From NCBI GenBank assembly GCA_016794125.1, contig JAEUKT010000002.1, forward strand, positions 1,570,206-1,634,205: a DNA stretch of 64,000 bases. The letters are read 5' to 3'. The notes under the pieces were generated by a model. It made no database searches, was not told where the DNA came from, and worked only from the letters and a program-made list of their open reading frames with translations. Source of the DNA: Alphaproteobacteria bacterium. Its GTDB lineage: Bacteria; Pseudomonadota; Alphaproteobacteria; Micavibrionales; UBA2020. Made by a program: the position numbers and the translations under genes. Of this stretch, positions 31,209 through 40,256 are shown piece after piece. Every line of letters starts with the position of its first letter. Position 1 is the stretch's first letter.

Positions 31209-33682
31209 ACTTTCGCGAATGTATAGACCGCGCCGAGCGCGACAAAAAAATCAGCAAGGAAAAAGCCGACCGCGCCCGGGCGATTTTCGAGGAGGAGCTC
31301 GAGCGCCTGCAGGGAACGATGCACGACGCTGCAGCTGAAGCCGAGGCCGGCGCGCGCGCATGGGGTTATATGAACCATGACCTTGCCGAGAAGAAGCGCC
31401 AGACGCTGCTGCAGGTGAAAACGTGGCAGCGTATCGATGCGGACATGAAGCAATACCGCAACGGCCGCGGCGAGGAGGATCTTGGCAAGGCGCTGACGGC
31501 GCATCTGTCATATGACGATCGCGCGCCGTTCTCGAACCTCGAGGCGCGCCGCAAATCCGTGCTCGGCCGCCTTCATGCCGGCATGGACGAGGCGCTGGCG
31601 AGCTTCCGCCGCAATCTGGCCGGGCAAGTGCAGAACAAGGCAACACTCTCGAACGTGGTGCGCGAGCTGTTCGGCGCCGACACCGGCGACCAGGCTGCAA
31701 AAGAATTCTCGCAAGCCTGGTCGGAAACGGCCGAAAAGGCGCGGCAGAGATATAACGCTGCCGGCGGCAGGATTCCGAAACGCAGCGATTGGGGCCTGCC
31801 GCAGGCGCATGACAGCGTCGCCGTCGGCAAGGTCGCATATAGCGAATGGCGCGACTTTATCCGCCCGCTGCTGGATCCTGCGAAAATGGTGAACGAGGAA
31901 AGCGGATTGCCATTCACCGGCGAGCAGCTGGAGCTCGCGCTCCGCAACGTTTACGAGACGATCCGCACCGACGGCCTGAACAAGACCAAGCCCGGCCGCG
32001 GCAACCGCATGGCGATGCTGGCCAACCGGCGCACCGATCACCGCTTCCTGGTATTCAAAGACGCTGACAGCTGGCTGCAATATAACGGCCGCTTTGGCCG
32101 CAGCGATCCCTTCAGCGTGATGATGGGGCATCTCGACCATATGGCGCGTGATATCTCCGCGCTCGAGATCCTCGGCCCCAACCCGACCGCGACGCTGCGC
32201 TACATGGAAGACTTGGCGCGCAAGTGGAGCGTGGACGCCGGAAAACGCGACGGCACGGAAAGCGAGATTAACCTCGCACAAAACATGTGGAGCATTTACA
32301 CCGGCAGCACGAATGCGCCTGTGCATGGCGCGATCGCGCGCGGCCTCGCATCCACCCGCGCGCTGCTGCAGGCGGCGCAGCTGGGATCCGCGGCTATATC
32401 GTCGGTTACGGACCTGAACACCGGCCGCATGGCGCGCAAAATGTCAGGTCTTCCGCAGGCGCGCATGATCCCGCAGATCCTCAAGCTGCTGAACCCCGCC
32501 GACCTGGGCGACCAGAAGCTCGCGGTGCGGCTCGGCCTGATCGCGGAAAACTGGTCTCAGCAGGCGCTCGCACAGCAGCGCTATGTCGGCGAGATGTGGA
32601 CGCCCAACACCGCCCGCGTCATATCGGACGCTGTTCTGCGCGTCTCCGGCCTGAACGCCTGGACGCAGGCCGGCCGCTGGTCATTCGGCATGGAGTTTAT
32701 GGGGTTCCTCGCCGACCATGCCGGCAAGACTTTCGACGCGCTGCCGAAAGGCATGCAGGATACGATGAAGCGCTACGGCATTGGCGCCGAGCGGTGGGAT
32801 GTTATACGCACGACGGCCGCCTATGAACACGAGGGCGCCACCTTCATCCGTCCGGAAGACGTCGCATCGAGGGGCGACCTGCTGCCTGGCATCGCCGACG
32901 ATCACGCGCAGCGCCTGCTCGAGATGATCCAGACCGAAACGGAATTCGCCGTGCCGTCGGCAACCCTTCGCGGCCGCGCGCAGATGCAGGCGAACACGCG
33001 CCCGGGCACGCTGATCGGGGAGATCGTGCGCTCCTTCGGTATGTACAAAAACTTTTCCTTTTCTCTTTACCATACGCATATCACGCGCGCGATGCTGCAG
33101 CAGGGCCTGCAGAATAAGCTCGGTTATATGTCGAGCATGGTGATATCGACGACGCTCGCCGGCGCGGTCTCGATGCAGCTGAAGGAAATTGCAAAAGGCC
33201 GCGACCCGCGCAACATGTTCGGCGAAGACGCGGCCGCATTCTGGGGGCAGGCGCTGATCCAGGGCGGCGGCCTCGGGATCTTCGGCGATTTCCTGTCGTC
33301 CTCGACAAACCGCACCGGCAACACGCTCGGGGAAACAATCGCCGGGCCTGTCGCCGCGCTTGCCGGCGACGTTGCGAGCGCCACGCTGGGAAATGCGAAA
33401 AAATTTGCAAAAGGCGAAGAAACGACGGTCGGTGCCGACACCGTGCGCATCATCAAAAAATACATGCCAGGCACATCGCTCTGGTACGCACGCGCTGCCT
33501 TCGAGCGCATGGTGTTCGACAATATTCAGAAATGGGTGGATCCGGAAGCGCTCGAGCGTTTCCGGCGCCAGGAGAGCAAACTTAGAAACGAGGCGCGCCA
33601 GAAATACTGGTGGCGGCCCGGGCATACGCTGCCCGACCGCGCACCGGATATTGGCCAGGCAGTAGGGGGCATCGATGACTGA
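31205..33682 (+). CDS. Internal virion core protein (gp16-like)
   Basis: An 825-aa protein. It is helical at the N-terminus (ERDKKISKEKADRARAIFEEELERLQ), with conserved podovirus core-protein features such as RTDHRFLVFKDADSWLQYNGRFGRSDPF, and hydrophobic stretches near the C-terminus (GYMSSMVISTTLAGAVSMQL). No lytic transglycosylase motif is evident, unlike T7 gp16. It overlaps the tail fibre gene by 8 bp. Confidence 0.75.
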   Translation: MNFRECIDRAERDKKISKEKADRARAIFEEELERLQGTMHDAAAEAEAGARAWGYMNHDLAEKKRQTLLQVKTWQRIDADMKQYRNGRGEEDLGKALTAHLSYDDRAPFSNLEARRKSVLGRLHAGMDEALASFRRNLAGQVQNKATLSNVVRELFGADTGDQAAKEFSQAWSETAEKARQRYNAAGGRIPKRSDWGLPQAHDSVAVGKVAYSEWRDFIRPLLDPAKMVNEESGLPFTGEQLELALRNVYETIRTDGLNKTKPGRGNRMAMLANRRTDHRFLVFKDADSWLQYNGRFGRSDPFSVMMGHLDHMARDISALEILGPNPTATLRYMEDLARKWSVDAGKRDGTESEINLAQNMWSIYTGSTNAPVHGAIARGLASTRALLQAAQLGSAAISSVTDLNTGRMARKMSGLPQARMIPQILKLLNPADLGDQKLAVRLGLIAENWSQQALAQQRYVGEMWTPNTARVISDAVLRVSGLNAWTQAGRWSFGMEFMGFLADHAGKTFDALPKGMQDTMKRYGIGAERWDVIRTTAAYEHEGATFIRPEDVASRGDLLPGIADDHAQRLLEMIQTETEFAVPSATLRGRAQMQANTRPGTLIGEIVRSFGMYKNFSFSLYHTHITRAMLQQGLQNKLGYMSSMVISTTLAGAVSMQLKEIAKGRDPRNMFGEDAAAFWGQALIQGGGLGIFGDFLSSSTNRTGNTLGETIAGPVAALAGDVASATLGNAKKFAKGEETTVGADTVRIIKKYMPGTSLWYARAAFERMVFDNIQKWVDPEALERFRRQESKLRNEARQKYWWRPGHTLPDRAPDIGQAVGGIDD

Positions 33683-35711
33683 TGATGTAGCGGTAAACGA
33701 CAGGTCTGTGCGTTGGGAAGCAACGGCCGGCCAGAAAATTTTCGATATCGATTTTCCGATCGACAGCGCGGAACAGGTCGCCGTTTATACAAACGGTGTA
33801 CTGGAAGATCCGGAAAATTACGCCGTCAGCGTCGCCGATCTTTCAATCGAGTTTACGGACGGCCGCGAGGATGGCGATATCGTCACGGTCGAAGGACTTG
33901 ATCCGGTTGACCGCCCGCAGGCTTATCAGGTGCGGGGTGGGCTGCAATCCGGCCGCATGAACGAAGAGGCGCGGAATATTTACCGCCAGCTGCAGGAGCT
34001 CCGCCGCGACGTTGGCCGCTGCCTGAGCCTGAACAAGGCGGAAGCGATTTCGGCCGCGGCCGGCCTTGCTCTGCTGACGGCAAATGCTGTCCTGGCGGTG
34101 AACTCGACAGGCGATGGCTTTGTCATGGGGCCGCTCACGACAGATTATGCCTCGTTCGCAAATCTCGTCGATGTGGACTTTACGTCAACAGCAAACAATG
34201 ACGCAGTATTTTACGACAGCGGCGCGGGCAAATGGGTTAACAAAAACGGCGCTGCGGCGCGCAGCGCGCTCGGCCTCGGGATCGGCACGAATGTCCAAGC
34301 CTATGACGCGGAACTGGCAGCCTTCGCCGGCCTGACTTCGTCGGCAGATACGATCGGCTATTTCACCGGCGCCGGCACGATGACGACGACGGCCTTCACC
34401 TCGACCGCGCGCAGCCTGCTCGATGACACCTCGACGAGCGCGATGCGCACGACGCTCGGTCTCGCGATCGGCACCGACGTCCAAGCCTATGACGCGGAGC
34501 TGGCCGCCTTCGCCGGCCTTGCGTCGGCGGCAGACAAGATCGGTTATTTCACCGGCGCTGGCACGATGACGACGACGGATTTCACCTCGACCGCGCGCAG
34601 CCTGCTCGATGACACCTCGACGAGCGCAATGCGCACGACGCTCGGTCTCGTGATCGGCACCGACGTCCAAGCCTATGACGCGGAGCTGGCGGCGCTGGCC
34701 GGCCTTGTCTCGGCGGCCAATAAATTCCCCATGTTCTCGGGATCCGGCACCGCGACGCTGATCGATTTCAAGGACGAGGATAACATGGCGTCGAACAGCG
34801 CCACGGCGGTTCCTTCCCAGCAAAGCGTCAAAGCATACATCGACGCTCAAATAATCGGCAGCGGCAGCGGCGATGTTGTGGCTGCGAATTACGGCACGGA
34901 ATATTCGGCAAACTACGCGCTGCTGCGCTCGAATATCGGTCTCGCGATCGGCACAAACGTCCAGGCATATGACGCGGAGCTGGCCGCCTTCGCCGGCCTG
35001 ACCTCGGCAGCCGACAAGATCGGCTATTTCACCGGCGCCGGCACGATGACGACGACGGATTTCACCTCGACCGCGCGCAGCCTGCTCGATGATACTTCGA
35101 CGAGCGCGATGCGCACAACGCTCGGCCTTGCGATCGGCACAAACGTCCAGGCATATGACGCGGAGCTGGCGGCCTTCGCCGGCCTTACCTCGGCCGCCGA
35201 TACAATCGGCTACTTCACCGGCAGCGGCACAATGACGACGACGGCCTTCACCTCGACGGCAAGGAACCTGCTGGATGACACCTCGACCGGCGCGATGCGC
35301 ACGACGCTCGGCCTCGGCAGCGCGGCGACATATGACGAGATGACGGCCGCGCAATATTGGGCGAACACCGCAGACAAAATCGTGACGACAGACACGGCCT
35401 GGGCGGCCAACGCTTCGGTCGGCCTAACCGACGCCGCAACCATTGCAATGGATCTTAGTACCGGGCTTAATTTCAGCGTGACGCTCACGACCTCGCGCGT
35501 GCTTGGCAACCCTTCAAACGTGAAGGATAACCAGTCCGGCCAGATCCGCATCACGCAGCCCGCAGGCGGCGGTGCGGCGCTGACTTATGGCGCTAACTGG
35601 AAAGGCACCGGCGGCATCTCGCTATCAACGGCCGGCAATGCCGTCGATCTTCTTTTCTATACGATATCGGGAACCACTCCGGTCATTACCGGCATCATGA
35701 AAGGGATCTAA
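33675..35711 (+). CDS. Tail fibre with T7-gp17-like N-terminus and 62-aa repeats
   Basis: A 678-aa protein. The N-terminal 80-120 residues (VRWEATAGQKIFDIDFPI, VAVYTNGVLEDPENYAVS) match the T7 gp17 virion-attachment domain, followed by a helical segment. Residues 201-546 contain five copies of a 62-aa unit (IGTNVQAYDAELAAFAGL... DDTSTSAMRTTLGL), the third being partial and followed by a unique insert. The C-terminal part after about residue 560 is the probable receptor-binding tip. Homotrimeric fibre expected. Confidence 0.85.
   Translation: MTDDVAVNDRSVRWEATAGQKIFDIDFPIDSAEQVAVYTNGVLEDPENYAVSVADLSIEFTDGREDGDIVTVEGLDPVDRPQAYQVRGGLQSGRMNEEARNIYRQLQELRRDVGRCLSLNKAEAISAAAGLALLTANAVLAVNSTGDGFVMGPLTTDYASFANLVDVDFTSTANNDAVFYDSGAGKWVNKNGAAARSALGLGIGTNVQAYDAELAAFAGLTSSADTIGYFTGAGTMTTTAFTSTARSLLDDTSTSAMRTTLGLAIGTDVQAYDAELAAFAGLASAADKIGYFTGAGTMTTTDFTSTARSLLDDTSTSAMRTTLGLVIGTDVQAYDAELAALAGLVSAANKFPMFSGSGTATLIDFKDEDNMASNSATAVPSQQSVKAYIDAQIIGSGSGDVVAANYGTEYSANYALLRSNIGLAIGTNVQAYDAELAAFAGLTSAADKIGYFTGAGTMTTTDFTSTARSLLDDTSTSAMRTTLGLAIGTNVQAYDAELAAFAGLTSAADTIGYFTGSGTMTTTAFTSTARNLLDDTSTGAMRTTLGLGSAATYDEMTAAQYWANTADKIVTTDTAWAANASVGLTDAATIAMDLSTGLNFSVTLTTSRVLGNPSNVKDNQSGQIRITQPAGGGAALTYGANWKGTGGISLSTAGNAVDLLFYTISGTTPVITGIMKGI
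34275..35312. repeat. 186-bp tandem repeats in the tail fibre gene
   Basis: Units of 186 bp begin near 34275, 34461 and 34647 (partial), and again near 34935 and 35121. The sequences are nearly identical at the DNA level, not only in protein. This allows gain or loss of units by recombination and so fibre-length variation. Confidence 0.85.
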
Positions 35712-35714
35712 AAT

Positions 35715-36371
35715 ATGCTTCCCGGCATGAGAGCAACACCGCCAAAGAGGCCGCCGCCAACGCTGGCCTATCAGTCTCAGCAATCTTCGCTGACCAATAT
35801 CACGGTCGGAAACACATATTCCTTCGCGAGCGTCGGGATTGGCACGGCTGCAGCTGACCGTCTTGTTATCGCCGCCGTCCGGATCCAGGGCGGTGCCGAG
35901 ATTGACACCGTGACGATCGGCGGCGTGACCGCCACCCTTGCCGCCATCGATTTCGATACGGGGATATATTATGCGCTGGTGCCGACAGGCACGACGGCCA
36001 CGATCACGGTTCTCGTGAAGACGGCTACATCGACCAGCTGTTCGGTCGGTGTTTATACCCTGACCGGATACATTAATGCCGTTCCGTATGATGCGGGCAA
36101 TATATCGAATGCCGCGTCTCATACCGTTTTGTCATCAACCTGGAACGTGCCGCTCGATGGCGTGCTTGTCGGCGTGTCCGGCAGGACCGGAACCGGCACC
36201 GTTACCTGGAGCGGCGCGTCTGAAGATTACGACACCGTCGTCGAGACAAACTGCGGCCGATCGGGCGCGCAGCTGCTGCAGACAAACCTGCCCGCTGCAA
36301 CCGTTACCATCGGAACGACCTACAGCGCGGCCGCGACTTTTGGAAAAATCGTCTGCGCAGTCTGGAGGTAA
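35715..36371 (+). CDS. Tail-associated beta-rich protein
   Basis: A 218-aa, Thr/Gly/Val-rich protein starting with a Pro-rich stretch, then a beta-sandwich-like sequence (TNITVGNTYSFASVGIGTAAADRLVIAAVRIQGG). The gene directly after the fibre suggests a fibre tip, adhesin or chaperone. No family recognised. Confidence 0.55.
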   Translation: MLPGMRATPPKRPPPTLAYQSQQSSLTNITVGNTYSFASVGIGTAAADRLVIAAVRIQGGAEIDTVTIGGVTATLAAIDFDTGIYYALVPTGTTATITVLVKTATSTSCSVGVYTLTGYINAVPYDAGNISNAASHTVLSSTWNVPLDGVLVGVSGRTGTGTVTWSGASEDYDTVVETNCGRSGAQLLQTNLPAATVTIGTTYSAAATFGKIVCAVWR

Positions 36372-36372
36372 C

Positions 36373-36555
36373 TTGAAAGTTGAGCATCGAGCAGAATTAG
36401 AAAAATCTTCAGGCGCAGCTGATCTCGCGCGGCTGCGGGAAATTTCCAACGGCCTGCACGCGAACACGCTGGCGCTGCAGCAACTGAAAGAAAAAGGCGG
36501 AGAAGAACCAACATGGAAGCGACACAGAAAGGATCCTCGATGCGGGCGGAGCTAA
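36373..36555 (+). CDS. Small helical lysis-region protein, TTG start
   Basis: A 60-aa frame starting TTG behind GGAGG (spacing 4 nt). The N-terminal 40 residues form an amphipathic coil (KVEHRAELEKSSGAADLARLREI) with no membrane segment. It overlaps the holin gene by 43 bp. It could be a lysis regulator; uncertain. Confidence 0.5.
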   Translation: MKVEHRAELEKSSGAADLARLREISNGLHANTLALQQLKEKGGEEPTWKRHRKDPRCGRS

Positions 36556-36779
36556 AGGTTGCGGGATACAAACTGACGGGCGGCGGCGTGACTTACGCGG
36601 CCACCTATGAAGGCGTCCAGAAAGTTCTCGAGAATACGCCGCACATCGACTACGCCGTGCAGGCACAGCTCGCGACAATCGCCGCCGGATATGCCACGGC
36701 ATTTTACTTCATCGTCATGGGCGGCTATGTCGGCTGGAAATGGATCCGCGACTGGCGCGCCTCGAGGCGCCAGCCATGA
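36513..36779 (+). CDS. Holin
   Basis: An 88-aa protein with one clear membrane segment (AQLATIAAGYATAFYFIVMGGYVGW, about residues 48-72) and a positively charged tail (KWIRDWRASRRQP). Its position before the endolysin and its overlap with it by ATGA are typical of a holin or pinholin. Two starts (36513 and 36540) could give holin and antiholin forms. Confidence 0.7.
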   Translation: MEATQKGSSMRAELKVAGYKLTGGGVTYAATYEGVQKVLENTPHIDYAVQAQLATIAAGYATAFYFIVMGGYVGWKWIRDWRASRRQP

Positions 36780-37288
36780 GCAACGCAAAGACGGTCATCC
36801 AGGGCGCCGGCGGCGCGCTCGTGATTGCGGCCGGCCTGGCGGGCTTCCTCGAGGGCAAGACAAATCATGCCATCATACCCGTGCCGGGCGACGTGCCGAC
36901 AATTTGCCGCGGCCATACCGGGCCGGACGTTAAGCTCGGCATGGTTGCGAGCGACCAGCAATGCGATGAATGGTTCGCGGCCGACCTGTCGATCGCCTTC
37001 AAGGGCATCGAGCGCCAGGCGCCGGGCGTCGTTATGCCCGCTACGCGTCGGGCGGCCATCGCTTCCTGGTTCCTGAATGTGGGTGCCGGCAATGCGGCGC
37101 GCTCCACGCTGATGCGCCTGCTGCGCGAAGGCGACCAGATCGGCGCCTGCAACGAGCTGACCCGGTGGGTATATGCCGGCGGCAGAAAGCTTAAAGGGCT
37201 TGTAAACCGCCGCAGCGTCGAGCGCGCCGTCTGTCTGATGGAACCGGAGGAAGAGCCGTTCTGGAGAAAATATCTGCCATCTGTTTAA
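36776..37288 (+). CDS. SAR-type endolysin, GH24 lysozyme-like
   Basis: A 170-aa muramidase-like protein. The N-terminal weakly hydrophobic Gly/Ala segment (GAGGALVIAAGLAGFL) fits a signal-anchor-release domain. The catalytic Glu is in FLEGK, and the downstream motif is PVPGDVPTICRGHTG. The Asp expected nine residues after Glu is Pro here, with an Asp four residues later, a variant I recall from other proteobacterial phages. It cuts peptidoglycan after the holin depolarises the membrane. Confidence 0.8.
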   Translation: MSNAKTVIQGAGGALVIAAGLAGFLEGKTNHAIIPVPGDVPTICRGHTGPDVKLGMVASDQQCDEWFAADLSIAFKGIERQAPGVVMPATRRAAIASWFLNVGAGNAARSTLMRLLREGDQIGACNELTRWVYAGGRKLKGLVNRRSVERAVCLMEPEEEPFWRKYLPSV

Positions 37289-37303
37289 AACGGAGTCGCA
37301 TCA

Positions 37304-37711
37304 ATGGGTTTCACGTTTATCTTGAAGTATTGGCGGCTTCTCCTCGTCGCGATGCTTGTTGCCGTAATTGGCTATTACCGTTTTTTAGCGCATTACAGAC
37401 TCGTACAGCTCGATGAGGCGCGCCGCGCTACCGTGCAAGCGCAGGCATCGCTTCGTGCGCAAACCGGTGCATCTGCGGCCACGGCAGCAGCAATTCAAAG
37501 AACGATGGAGGAAGCGGATGAAAGAAACCAATTCGAGCTTGGGGCTGCGCAGGAGATCGCGGTCGGCCGTAAAGCTGGCGACGGCGGCCTTGCTCCTGTG
37601 CTGCGCGATACCGCTGGCCGGCTGCGCGTTCGGCAAGCAGGACGCACCGCGCTGCACGGTGGCGGTTCCGGAAAACCTCATGCAATGCCGCAAGCCAAAA
37701 ACCTACCCTGA
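37304..37711 (+). CDS. i-spanin (Rz-like)
   Basis: A 135-aa protein. An N-terminal anchor (YWRLLLVAMLVAVIGYYRFL) is followed by a helical periplasmic part (QLDEARRATVQAQASLRAQTG). It lies after the endolysin. The o-spanin gene starts inside it in another frame at 37518. Confidence 0.7.
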   Translation: MGFTFILKYWRLLLVAMLVAVIGYYRFLAHYRLVQLDEARRATVQAQASLRAQTGASAATAAAIQRTMEEADERNQFELGAAQEIAVGRKAGDGGLAPVLRDTAGRLRVRQAGRTALHGGGSGKPHAMPQAKNLP

Positions 37712-37865
37712 CCCCGCAACCGCGACGCAGGCCGATATCGCTGCCGCCTGGATGGATGCTGATCTGTCGGCGGAGGACTGCGAAAATAAGCTCTCACGCC
37801 TTCGCGAGCTTGCGCTGACGTCTAAATGCCAGCTGGTGACGGTGCCTCAGAAGGGGAAAAACTAG
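37518..37865 (+). CDS. o-spanin (Rz1-like lipoprotein)
   Basis: A 115-aa protein starting MKETNSSLGLRRRSRS, then a hydrophobic core and the lipobox LAGC (…IPLAGCAFG). GGAGG precedes the start. It overlaps the i-spanin out of frame for 194 bp and continues 154 bp beyond, the overlapping spanin architecture. It would link to the outer membrane and fuse it with the inner membrane at lysis. Confidence 0.72.
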   Translation: MKETNSSLGLRRRSRSAVKLATAALLLCCAIPLAGCAFGKQDAPRCTVAVPENLMQCRKPKTYPDPATATQADIAAAWMDADLSAEDCENKLSRLRELALTSKCQLVTVPQKGKN

Positions 37866-37870
37866 CATTT

Positions 37871-37902
37871 CTCTAACGTTAGAGACTAATGCCGCTCTAA
37901 CG
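37871..37902. promoter_or_regulatory. CTCTAACG palindrome and half site near attR
   Basis: A perfect 14-bp palindrome CTCTAACGTTAGAG (37871-37884) and another CTCTAACG at 37895-37902 lie about 35-65 bp inside attR. They match the dyad near attL (1756-1772), so they are candidates for integrase arm or Xis binding. Confidence 0.5.
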
Positions 37903-37935
37903 TTTTCAATATTGCCGATGCTAAGTCTTTGAAAA

Positions 37936-37983
37936 AATGGTGATCCCGCTGGGATTTGAACCCAGGACCCTCTGATTAAAAGT
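37936..37983. repeat. attR: 48-bp repeat within tRNA-Lys
   Basis: Identical to 1637-1684. It supplies the 3' 46 nt of the tRNA, so integration restored the gene. Confidence 0.92.
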
Positions 37984-38012
37984 CAGATGCTCTACCGCTG
38001 AGCTACGGAATC
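37938..38012 (-). tRNA. tRNA-Lys(TTT)
   Basis: A 75-nt cloverleaf including an encoded CCA. The acceptor stem is GATTCCG/CGGGATC with discriminator A, and the anticodon loop is CTTTTAA with anticodon TTT. Its 3' part (attR) comes from the phage. The original terminator is now far away at 1583-1607. Confidence 0.95.
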
Positions 38013-38189
38013 ACGGTATTAAGCGACTGGGATATATAGGAGAAAATCCCGGCCAGCGTCAAGTTTATACGCGCATTTACTTAACTTGTAAATTTAAAAA
38101 TGCATCTGCGTTAAAGTAAACGAATTCAATACCTTGCGCGCGCGTTCATGCTTTTTTACGTCTTATGTATTATAGTCATCCCATCAAGG

Positions 38190-39464
38190 ATGGTTCAGAT
38201 GCTGCATGATACATTCACCGACAAGGCCAAAGCAGGCGGGAAAACGATTCCCGTACTGGTGCTGGGCGCAGGCGTGATGGGGGAGCGGCATATCGCGTCG
38301 CTGATCGAAGTGTCGGAGAAGGTTTTGTTCCCGCGCTACGGGTTGCGACTGGACATTTCCGCCGTCGATCGCGACGCGCAGAAACTGCAGCGTCTGCCCG
38401 CGCAGGTGGAAAAGTTTTCCGATATCGATGCCGCGCTTGCCAACGCGTCGCCGCAGGTCGCGCTGATGGCGTTCAACGACGACCAGCATATCGACGCGTT
38501 CCGTACGCTGTTTAAAAACGCGCCGGATTTAAAAGCGGTTTTGAGCGAAAAGCCGCTGACCGCGCTGTTGTCGGAGGCGCAGGAGATCGAGCCCGAATTG
38601 CGCGCGCGGTATCTGAGCATGAACACCGTCATCAATTTTAGCCCCGTGTTTGACAGGTTGCAGGAATTGCTGCCGTCATTCGACGATGTGAAACCCATCG
38701 GTTTCGATGCCATCTGGGGCAAGAACCGCACGGGCGATACGCGCCCCTCCATCGGCGTGCCGTCGGAATCCGTCCATGCCATGTCGGTCGTCAGCGACAT
38801 GTTCGGGCAGGGCAGCCTTGCGCTGGAAACGGGTGCGGCGAAGAACGGGTATCTGAGCGTCAATGCGACCGATGTGATTTATGAATTGAACGCGCAGTTC
38901 CGCACGGAACAGGGGTTGCCGATGCGGTTCAACGCGTCATATGTTTTCCCCGAACAGCACCGCCGCGTGACGGCATGGTACGAGGCTCCCGATAAATCGC
39001 TGCTGGCCGTCGAACTGGATTTCGACGTGAAGCATGAGGGCAAAAACGCCGACCGGCTGCGCATCCACAAGGTCGATGCCGTAACAGGCGCGCGCGTGGC
39101 GCTGGTCGATGAATACCCAGCAGCTATCGTGAACGGCGCGGAGGGTGCGGGACTGAAAAACGACCGCATCACGGCCTTTATCAGCCTCAGCATGATCGAT
39201 TACATGACGCCCGCCGACAAACGCGACCCCGCGCTGGGATTACGCCTCAGCAACCTTGATGCCGCGCTGCAGATTCAGGGCGAGGTGGAGCAGATCAACC
39301 GCGACAACCCCCGCCTGAAAACGCTGGAGCAGGACGCCGACCCGAAATCGCTGACCCCGCCCAAATTCGGCGCGCTGGACACGCTGGCACCGGCGGAGGT
39401 GTTGGCAAGGGTGAAGGCGCTGAGGCCGCAGCCGAAGAAACCCGGCCAACACCCCAGACCGTAA
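38190..39464 (+). CDS. Gfo/Idh/MocA-family oxidoreductase
   Basis: A 424-aa protein (from 38190; the frame extends upstream to 38148 with a weaker start). Rossmann motif VLVLGAGVMGERHI at the N-terminus, then the family SEKPL motif (Lys near the nicotinamide). The C-terminal substrate-binding part is followed by a Pro/Lys-rich tail. Substrate unknown. It is the first host gene after the tRNA. Confidence 0.7.
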   Translation: MVQMLHDTFTDKAKAGGKTIPVLVLGAGVMGERHIASLIEVSEKVLFPRYGLRLDISAVDRDAQKLQRLPAQVEKFSDIDAALANASPQVALMAFNDDQHIDAFRTLFKNAPDLKAVLSEKPLTALLSEAQEIEPELRARYLSMNTVINFSPVFDRLQELLPSFDDVKPIGFDAIWGKNRTGDTRPSIGVPSESVHAMSVVSDMFGQGSLALETGAAKNGYLSVNATDVIYELNAQFRTEQGLPMRFNASYVFPEQHRRVTAWYEAPDKSLLAVELDFDVKHEGKNADRLRIHKVDAVTGARVALVDEYPAAIVNGAEGAGLKNDRITAFISLSMIDYMTPADKRDPALGLRLSNLDAALQIQGEVEQINRDNPRLKTLEQDADPKSLTPPKFGALDTLAPAEVLARVKALRPQPKKPGQHPRP

Positions 39465-39470
39465 CTGTAT

Positions 39471-39592
39471 TCGTCATGCCCGCCTTGCGCGGGCATCCAG
39501 AAGGCAGTCCTGCCGTCACATGACTCTGGAGTTATAAGACGCGCGGACGCGCTACTGGACCCCCGCGCAAGGCGGGGGTGACGGTGGTAGTA
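39471..39592. repeat. GC-rich intergenic dyad repeat
   Basis: Two inverted modules of the GTCATGCCCGC…GCGGGCATCCAG and TGGACCCCCGCGC…GCGGGGGTGACG type. Similar elements occur at 40141, 46633 and 60125, so this is a dispersed host repeat with hairpin potential. Confidence 0.7.
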
Positions 39593-39602
39593 AAAATCCA
39601 GA

Positions 39603-40121
39603 TTAATTCTTAAACTTCTTCTTCAGCGCGCTCACCACATTCGGCGTCGCGAAATGGCGGACGTTGCCGCCGAGCCTTGCGATTTCCTTGACGAAGCGGG
39701 ATGAAATCAGCTGGTGTTTCGACTGCGCCATGAAGAACACGGTTTCGATTTCATCGTTCAGGAACGAGTTCATGCCCGCCATCTGGAATTCGTATTCGAA
39801 ATCCGACACAGCGCGAAGCCCGCGCACGATGACGCGACCATTTTTTTTGACCACGAAATCCATCAGCAGCTCGTTGAACGGCACCACCTCGAACGACTTG
39901 CCGGCGATTTTCTTGTTGTTACCAAGGTCGGTCTGGGCAAGCGCGATGCGCTCCTCCACCGAAAACAGCGGCCCCTTGCCGGGGTTCTCCGCCACCGCCA
40001 GCACAAGGTGATCCACCACCTTCATCGCCCGCTCCACAATATCCAGATGCCCCAGCGTGATCGGGTCAAACGTGCCGGGATAAACGCCGATCAGTGGAGG
40101 GGTGGATTTGGGGATGGTCAT
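39603..40121 (-). CDS. coaD: Phosphopantetheine adenylyltransferase
   Basis: A 172-aa protein from MTIPKSTPPLIG. Motif FDPITLGHLDI (T/HxGH nucleotidyl-transfer motif) and the ISSRFVKEIA (ISSxxxR) motif are present. It converts phosphopantetheine and ATP to dephospho-CoA in coenzyme A synthesis. It is often adjacent to gyrA in alphaproteobacteria; here two small genes stand between. Confidence 0.92.
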   Translation of the reverse strand: MTIPKSTPPLIGVYPGTFDPITLGHLDIVERAMKVVDHLVLAVAENPGKGPLFSVEERIALAQTDLGNNKKIAGKSFEVVPFNELLMDFVVKKNGRVIVRGLRAVSDFEYEFQMAGMNSFLNDEIETVFFMAQSKHQLISSRFVKEIARLGGNVRHFATPNVVSALKKKFKN

Positions 40122-40140
40122 GATGGGTTTCCGAGAGAGG

Positions 40141-40191
40141 TCATCCCCGCCCATGCTTTGCATGCGGTACATGTGGGGCGGGGATCCAGTA
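40141..40191. repeat. GC-rich intergenic dyad repeat
   Basis: Outer arms CATCCCCGCCC and GGGCGGGGATCCAG flank an inner CATGC/GCATG dyad. It is the same class of dispersed element as at 39471 and lies just upstream of the coaD start. Confidence 0.6.
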
Positions 40192-40256
40192 CCGTAAGTT
40201 ATAAAACCAAAAAGTACGATAGAACGAAAGCGGAAAGTTGATTTATGGCTTGGTAA

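Larger units (their letters stand above)
1637..37983. mobile_element. Temperate podovirus prophage in tRNA-Lys
   Basis: The element is bounded by two exact 48-bp direct repeats (1637-1684 and 37936-37983) that equal the 3' part of tRNA-Lys(TTT). It encodes a tyrosine integrase, a CI/Cro-type switch, replication genes, a full T7/BPP-1-like podovirus virion module and a lysis cassette. No frameshift or insertion sequence is evident in the structural genes, so it may be intact and inducible. Total length is about 36.3 kb. Confidence 0.93.

Noticed and set aside
34275..35312. Regular repeats considered as a CRISPR array
   Set aside because: The period is 186 bp, the units are coding and in frame, and there are no short repeats with unique spacers. 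No cas genes are present.
33675..35711. Diversity-generating retroelement, as in BPP-1
   Set aside because: No reverse transcriptase, template repeat or accessory gene is seen near the tail genes despite the BPP-1-like layout.
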